Positions 60,223-64,000 of a DNA stretch of 64,000 nucleotides are shown here, in pieces. The notes below the pieces were generated by a model, which saw nothing but the letters and a program-made list of their open reading frames with translations, was not told the DNA's origin and made no database searches. How positions within the stretch are numbered: position 1 is the stretch's first letter; each line of letters opens with the position of its first letter. The stretch lies in NCBI GenBank assembly GCA_964631865.1, contig CAZWAK010000016.1:1-64000 (forward strand), written 5' to 3'. Made by a program: the position numbers and the translations under genes. The stretch comes from JAFDVL01 sp964631865 (GTDB lineage: Bacteria; Acidobacteriota; Blastocatellia; RBC074).

Positions 60223-61509
60223 TCAGCTTTCGTCCGCGACCTGGTTGGGCAATTTAATGATAAATTCGCAGCCTTGCCCGATGGTGCTGGTGACTTCTGC
60301 CTCGCCGCCGTGTGCGCGTGTCAAATGCTTCACGATAGCTAACCCCAGCCCCGTGCCGCCCAACTCGCGCGAACGCGCTTTGTCCACGCGATAGAATCGC
60401 TCAAACACGCGCGGCAAATGTTCGGGCGCAATGCCCACGCCCGTGTCGCGCACACGAATGACGGTCTGCGCATCGGCCAGCGCGGCGCTGACGACGACTT
60501 CGCCCTGCGGCTTATTGAACTTGATCGCGTTGTCCACGAGGTTAATCAGAATTTGCTCCAACCGTCGTCGGTCGGCTGTGACGAAGCAGCTTTCGGGCAC
60601 TTCGTTGCGCAGGAGGACTTGATACGTTTGGCTGCGCGGAGCCAAACCATTGAAGACTTCATGGACGAGGGAATGCAACGACAGCCGCTCGAACGACAAG
60701 CGCACGGCTCCGGCTTCAATCAACGATAGCTCCGAAATATCATTCACCAGATTGCGCATTCGTTCGGCGTTGCGCTGAATGGTGTGCAGAAAGCGCAGAC
60801 TGTTGTTGGCATCGTGCAAGCCGCCCTCCAACAACGTTTCGGTGTACGCCGTGATCGAAGTCAACGGCGTGCGCAGTTCGTGCGAAACGTTGGCGAGAAA
60901 GGCCTGGCGGATACTTTCCAGTCGTTCGAGTTGCGTGATGTCAATGAAGGCCCCGACCACGCCTTCGACCTGCGCGTCGCTGAAGCGCAAGGGGGCGGTC
61001 TGCAAACGCAGGATACGCCGATTGATGCCCGCCGCAATCTCCACGCGCGCCGAAGCGCGCTCGCCTTTGGTCAGCACGCTCAGAAACGCCTCGATAATCG
61101 GCGGGTCGCGGCTGATGTCGGGGAGGCGCGCGAAATCCTTACCGCGCAGGTTGAGCAAACTTTGCGCCGCATCATTGATGAGCAGGATGCGTTGGCTGCG
61201 ATCAATGATGATCAGCCCTTCATCCACCGAAGTGATGATGGATTGCAGCAGATTGGTGCTGCGTTCGGCGGTGGCGAGAGCTTCGCGCAGGCGTTCATTG
61301 CCGGTCTTTTGTTCCTGGATGAGCCGCGACTGTCGCTTGATGACCTGACGCGAAATAATGGCGGTGATGACGCCTGCCACAATGATGGTGATGACGTGCG
61401 AAGTCGTCACGCTCATGTCCGGGAAGAGCGCTGTCTTCGCCCATTCGTAGACCGTGAACAGCGCCACCATCGCGAAGGTTGCAACGACAATCTGGCGCTT
61501 TTCTTTCAT
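60223..61509 (-). CDS. PhoR-like sensor histidine kinase
   Basis: The 428-aa protein has two N-terminal helices (about residues 8-27 and 38-56) with only a short loop between them, then a coiled coil, a PAS domain (about 85-195: IDRSQRILLINDAAQSLLN), the HisKA site NVSHELRTPLTS with the phospho-His, and the ATPase domain (NLVDNAIKFNKPQGEV, DTGVGIAPEHLPRVFERF, GTGLGLAIV). It lies 16 nt after the pit transporter gene, and phosphate sensing is a likely theme. No response regulator is in view. Confidence 0.88.
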   Translation of the reverse strand: MKEKRQIVVATFAMVALFTVYEWAKTALFPDMSVTTSHVITIIVAGVITAIISRQVIKRQSRLIQEQKTGNERLREALATAERSTNLLQSIITSVDEGLIIIDRSQRILLINDAAQSLLNLRGKDFARLPDISRDPPIIEAFLSVLTKGERASARVEIAAGINRRILRLQTAPLRFSDAQVEGVVGAFIDITQLERLESIRQAFLANVSHELRTPLTSITAYTETLLEGGLHDANNSLRFLHTIQRNAERMRNLVNDISELSLIEAGAVRLSFERLSLHSLVHEVFNGLAPRSQTYQVLLRNEVPESCFVTADRRRLEQILINLVDNAIKFNKPQGEVVVSAALADAQTVIRVRDTGVGIAPEHLPRVFERFYRVDKARSRELGGTGLGLAIVKHLTRAHGGEAEVTSTIGQGCEFIIKLPNQVADES

Positions 61510-61525
61510 GACTTGAGCAACCGCG

Positions 61526-62569
61526 TTATTGGAGGAGTTTGGTCAGGAAGTAGATCAGCCCCGCGATGCTGGCTGAGATGGGGATTGTGATAATCCACGC
61601 CCAGACGATGCGTCCCGCCACGCCCCACCGCACGGCGGAAAGCCGTTGGGTCGAACCCACGCCGACAATTGCACCCGTGATGGTATGGGTCGTCGAAACC
61701 GGAATGCCAAGATACGACGCCAATAAAATCGTCAAGCCGCCGCCCGTTTCCGCGCAAAAGCCGCCGACCGGTTTGAGCTTGGTGATCTTCGATCCCATCG
61801 TCTTCACAATGCGCCATCCGCCCGACAATGTGCCCAGCCCGATGGCCGCAAAGGCGGCGAATTTCACCCAGAAGGGAATGTTATTGTCTGTGGCATGACT
61901 GCCTAACAACGCGTTGACATTCGGGTCTAATTTCGCCCCGATCAGCAGGGCCGAAAAGATAATGCCCATCGTTTTTTGCGCGTCGTTGCTGCCGTGCGAG
62001 AGGCTAAACAGCGACGCCGAAAACAATTGCCCGACGCGGAAATATTTATCCACGCGCGACGGAGCCGTATTTCTGAACACCCAGAAAACGAGTGTCATTA
62101 AAAGCATGCCGCCAATTAACCCCAGCGTTGGTGAAAGCACAATAAACAGCAGCGTCGGAATCCAGCCTTTTGGCCATTTCGATTCCAACACCAACACACC
62201 GAACCCCGCATGCGCAATCGCGGCCCCGGCAAAGCTGCCGATCAAGGCGTGCGAAGAACTCGTCGGCAGCCCTAAATACCAAGTCATTAGATTCCAGGTG
62301 ATCGCGCCGACCAACGCCGCGAGAATCACCCACAAATCTATTTGCGTGATGTCCACGAAATCTTTGGCAATGTTGCTGGCGACTTTCGTGCCGAGCAACA
62401 CGGCAATGAAGTTGAAGAACGCGGCCAACAGGACGGCTTTGCCAGGGGAAAGAACACGGGTCGAAACTACGGTGGCGATGGAGTTGGCGGCGTCGTGGAA
62501 ACCGTTGGTGTAATCAAATCCGAGCGCAAGAAGAACAATCAGGGCAACTAGGGTGAACGTAGATAACAT
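61526..62569 (-). CDS. pit: inorganic phosphate transporter, PiT family
   Basis: The 347-aa membrane protein carries the two PiT signature repeats, FDYTNGFHDAANSIATVV near the N-terminus and SHGSNDAQKTMGIIFSALL in the second half, on about ten helices. It is a low-affinity, proton- or metal-phosphate-coupled importer. It starts 27 nt after the DUF47 gene and is followed by the histidine kinase. This DUF47-PiT pairing is common. Confidence 0.94.
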   Translation of the reverse strand: MLSTFTLVALIVLLALGFDYTNGFHDAANSIATVVSTRVLSPGKAVLLAAFFNFIAVLLGTKVASNIAKDFVDITQIDLWVILAALVGAITWNLMTWYLGLPTSSSHALIGSFAGAAIAHAGFGVLVLESKWPKGWIPTLLFIVLSPTLGLIGGMLLMTLVFWVFRNTAPSRVDKYFRVGQLFSASLFSLSHGSNDAQKTMGIIFSALLIGAKLDPNVNALLGSHATDNNIPFWVKFAAFAAIGLGTLSGGWRIVKTMGSKITKLKPVGGFCAETGGGLTILLASYLGIPVSTTHTITGAIVGVGSTQRLSAVRWGVAGRIVWAWIITIPISASIAGLIYFLTKLLQ

Positions 62570-62596
62570 AAATTTCGTTCGGGGTGACGAGGGGAA

Positions 62597-63223
62597 TTAA
62601 GCGTTCTTGAGCATGACCGCTTCGATGATATTGGCTACGTCTTCGCACTTATCCACGCTGCGTTCGAGCGTTTCGTAGACTTCTTTCCACTTGATCAAAT
62701 TGATGGGGTCTTTTTCTTCCGCGAAGAGTTGGCCGAGCGCCTGATAGTGAATCGCATCGCCTTCGTTTTCGAGCGTATGAATGGCGATGATGCAATCCTG
62801 AATGGTCACAATGTCGTTTTTGGCGAGCGCGTTCACCGCCTTTTCGAGTTGTTCGGCCTGCCGAATCAAGACGCTGGTGAGCCGCAGGGCGTGATCGGTC
62901 GTCGGTGCGCCGACGCGAAACAGCACAACGCGGCGCGAGGTGTATTCGACATTGTCCACAATGTCGTCGAGCTTGCTGGCGATGGCATGAATGTCTTCAC
63001 GATCAATGGGAGTAATGAAGGTTTGATTGAGCTTGCGCACAATGTCGTGGGTAATTTCATCGCACGTATGCTCGATTTTTTTGATCTGATCGGCGTAGTC
63101 ACGATGTTTGGAAACCTCTTCGGCAAAGAGTTTCTGCAACAACGCCGTACATTCCTTGATATTGACCGTCATTTGATTGAACAAGTCAAAGTACTTCTCT
63201 TCCTTCGGTAGAAGACGAAACAT
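62597..63223 (-). CDS. DUF47/PhoU-like protein
   Basis: The 208-aa protein belongs to DUF47, which has a PhoU-like helical fold: FRLLPKEEKYFDLFNQM, then CDEITHDIVRKLNQTFITPIDREDIHAIASKLDDIVD. It probably regulates the adjacent Pit transporter, as PhoU does for Pst. AGGAG lies before the start at 63223. It is the first gene of the DUF47-pit-kinase run and is divergent from tRNA-Lys. Confidence 0.93.
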   Translation of the reverse strand: MFRLLPKEEKYFDLFNQMTVNIKECTALLQKLFAEEVSKHRDYADQIKKIEHTCDEITHDIVRKLNQTFITPIDREDIHAIASKLDDIVDNVEYTSRRVVLFRVGAPTTDHALRLTSVLIRQAEQLEKAVNALAKNDIVTIQDCIIAIHTLENEGDAIHYQALGQLFAEEKDPINLIKWKEVYETLERSVDKCEDVANIIEAVMLKNA

Positions 63224-63365
63224 AAAAGACTCCTAGTTGATAATGAAGCTGCATTTTGACCGTATGACTCTTGCCTAGCGGCAAGAAGTTATAGTATTTT
63301 GCACGTCGCTTTGGGGAAGTCAAAGCGCAAAATCAGACTTTGCAAAAACTTAATATTGCCCGTCT

Positions 63366-63441
63366 GGACCGTTAGCTCAGTTGGTAGAGCAGATGACTCT
63401 TAATCATCGGGTCGTAGGTTCGAGTCCTACACGGTCCACCA
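63366..63441 (+). tRNA. tRNA-Lys(CUU)
   Basis: The acceptor stem GGACCGT pairs with ACGGTCC, the D-arm has AGCTCAGTTGGTAGAGC, the anticodon arm GATGA-CTCTTAA-TCATC has the anticodon CTT, and the T-arm GTAGG-TTCGAGT-CCTAC is normal. The 3' CCA (63439-63441) is encoded. The anticodon reads AAG, so it is tRNA-Lys. Confidence 0.97.
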
Positions 63442-63591
63442 ATCCTACTCCTTCTTCTGCTGTGATTTACCTTTGGGCGATACGAGCAGTGTGTACGACT
63501 TTTGCAGGAAAAGAAGAGTAGAAAGCGTGAGGCCGAGTTAAGTACCATTCCCTGCCGGTTATCTCGCACTAACGGCCCTGCCTTAATTCCT

Positions 63592-64000
63592 ATGAGAACA
63601 CGACTCGTACTGACGATCATCTTCTTGCTGTTGGCACTGGCTGCCCCGCCCGTTGCTTTCATTGAGGCCCAGTTACAAACCACCTCGCACGAGCCCATGT
63701 CGTCTCTGATGGACGATTCGCCCGGGACAACACGTGGGCAAACAGGTTCGACCAGGCCGCTGCCCGACAGCCTGGCCGAGATGCAACGGCAGTTTCTGCA
63801 TCCGCCGGATGACGCGCGGATTATGATGCGGTGGTGGTGGTTTGGCCCAGCGGTGACGAAAGCCGGCATTGAACGCGAACTGCGCCAGATGAAAGAGGCT
63901 GGGGTAGGCGGCGTCGAGATTCAACCCGTCTATCCGTTGGCGTTGGATGACGACGGCAAGGGGCTGAAAAATTTGCGCTTCCTCGCGCCGGAGTTTTTGG
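63592..64000 (+). CDS. GH106-like glycosidase, N-terminal part (3' truncated by window end)
   Basis: The frame starts with ATG at 63592 and is open to the last base (136 codons visible). A signal peptide (VLTIIFLLLALAAPPVAF) precedes a stretch with the typical start of the alpha-L-rhamnosidase/GH106-like families: MMRWWWFGPAVTKAGIERE, then LRQMKEAGVGGVEIQPVYPL. The catalytic part lies outside the window. It follows the tRNA gene by 150 nt. The spacer shows no integrase or attachment repeat. Confidence 0.78.
   Translation, partial: MRTRLVLTIIFLLLALAAPPVAFIEAQLQTTSHEPMSSLMDDSPGTTRGQTGSTRPLPDSLAEMQRQFLHPPDDARIMMRWWWFGPAVTKAGIERELRQMKEAGVGGVEIQPVYPLALDDDGKGLKNLRFLAPEFL

Noticed and set aside
63366..63591. 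Integration site at tRNA-Lys
   Set aside because: No integrase gene, no direct repeat of the tRNA 3' end and no composition shift are visible after the tRNA.

Overview
The window reads as a contiguous stretch of chromosome from a moderately GC-rich Gram-negative bacterium, most likely an Acidobacteriota member near class Blastocatellia. This placement is an inference from gene content: a Ser/Thr kinase fused to a TolB-like domain and TPRs, a DUF1549/DUF1553 plus DUF1501 pair, a fused formiminotransferase-cyclodeaminase, a XisH/XisI pair, Tat-exported proteins, and many short palindromic or tandem intergenic elements. No rRNA, CRISPR array, transposase, integrase or phage structural gene was seen.

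Layout. 1-3.5 kb: the C-terminal part of a kinase-TPR protein and an AlbA_2/Schlafen-type ATP-binding protein. 3.5-13.8 kb (minus strand): a fatty-acid beta-oxidation run reading TetR regulator, acyl-CoA ligase, flavin reductase, membrane protein, FadN-type bifunctional enzyme, PIN toxin/antitoxin pair, 42-aa membrane peptide, thiolase, acyl-CoA dehydrogenase. 13.9-19.5 kb (plus): phosphofructokinase, two small genes, ftcD, and an F0 cluster (atpI-atpB-atpE) without the other ATP synthase genes. 19.5-25.3 kb: a 1395-aa multi-pass membrane protein of unknown function and an orphan xisH-xisI pair. 25.3-31.3 kb: glycolate oxidase glcE-glcF, an M28 peptidase, a coiled-coil secreted protein and an asparaginase-family Ntn hydrolase. 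31.4-37.6 kb: UDP-glucose dehydrogenase, UDP-glucuronate decarboxylase, three tandem paralogous FecR-like secreted proteins, and hemB.

37.6-44.4 kb (minus): a housekeeping operon, SPOR protein-phoH-ybeY-corC-era-prmA-rsmE. 44.5-50.4 kb: a thioredoxin-reductase-like flavoprotein without the redox disulfide, a lipoprotein, an NHL-repeat protein, a GlsB-type membrane protein and tex. 50.4-53.1 kb: a defence-flavoured island with DUF5615/DUF433, an EVE-HNH nuclease, a Nudix hydrolase and a DUF5678/retropepsin-like pair. 53.1-56.3 kb: efpL, a cytochrome P450 and a tRNA-dihydrouridine synthase. 56.5-60.1 kb: DUF1549/1553 and DUF1501 genes. 60.2-63.2 kb (minus): DUF47-PiT phosphate transport with a PhoR-like histidine kinase. 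63.4 kb: tRNA-Lys(CUU), then the start of a GH106-like glycosidase that runs off the window.

The most unusual signal is not a gene. Within-operon junctions are filled with heptad-repeat inverted elements. One family (ACCRRYC heptamers) occurs three times at 5.35, 11.07 and 41.42 kb, always between co-directional genes and always in the same orientation to transcription. Two of the copies supply the stop codon of the upstream gene. Two other heptad types occupy the next two junctions of the housekeeping operon, and one of them is translated as part of YbeY. A separate set of palindromes ending in TAGCG...CGCTA serves as terminators or spacers.
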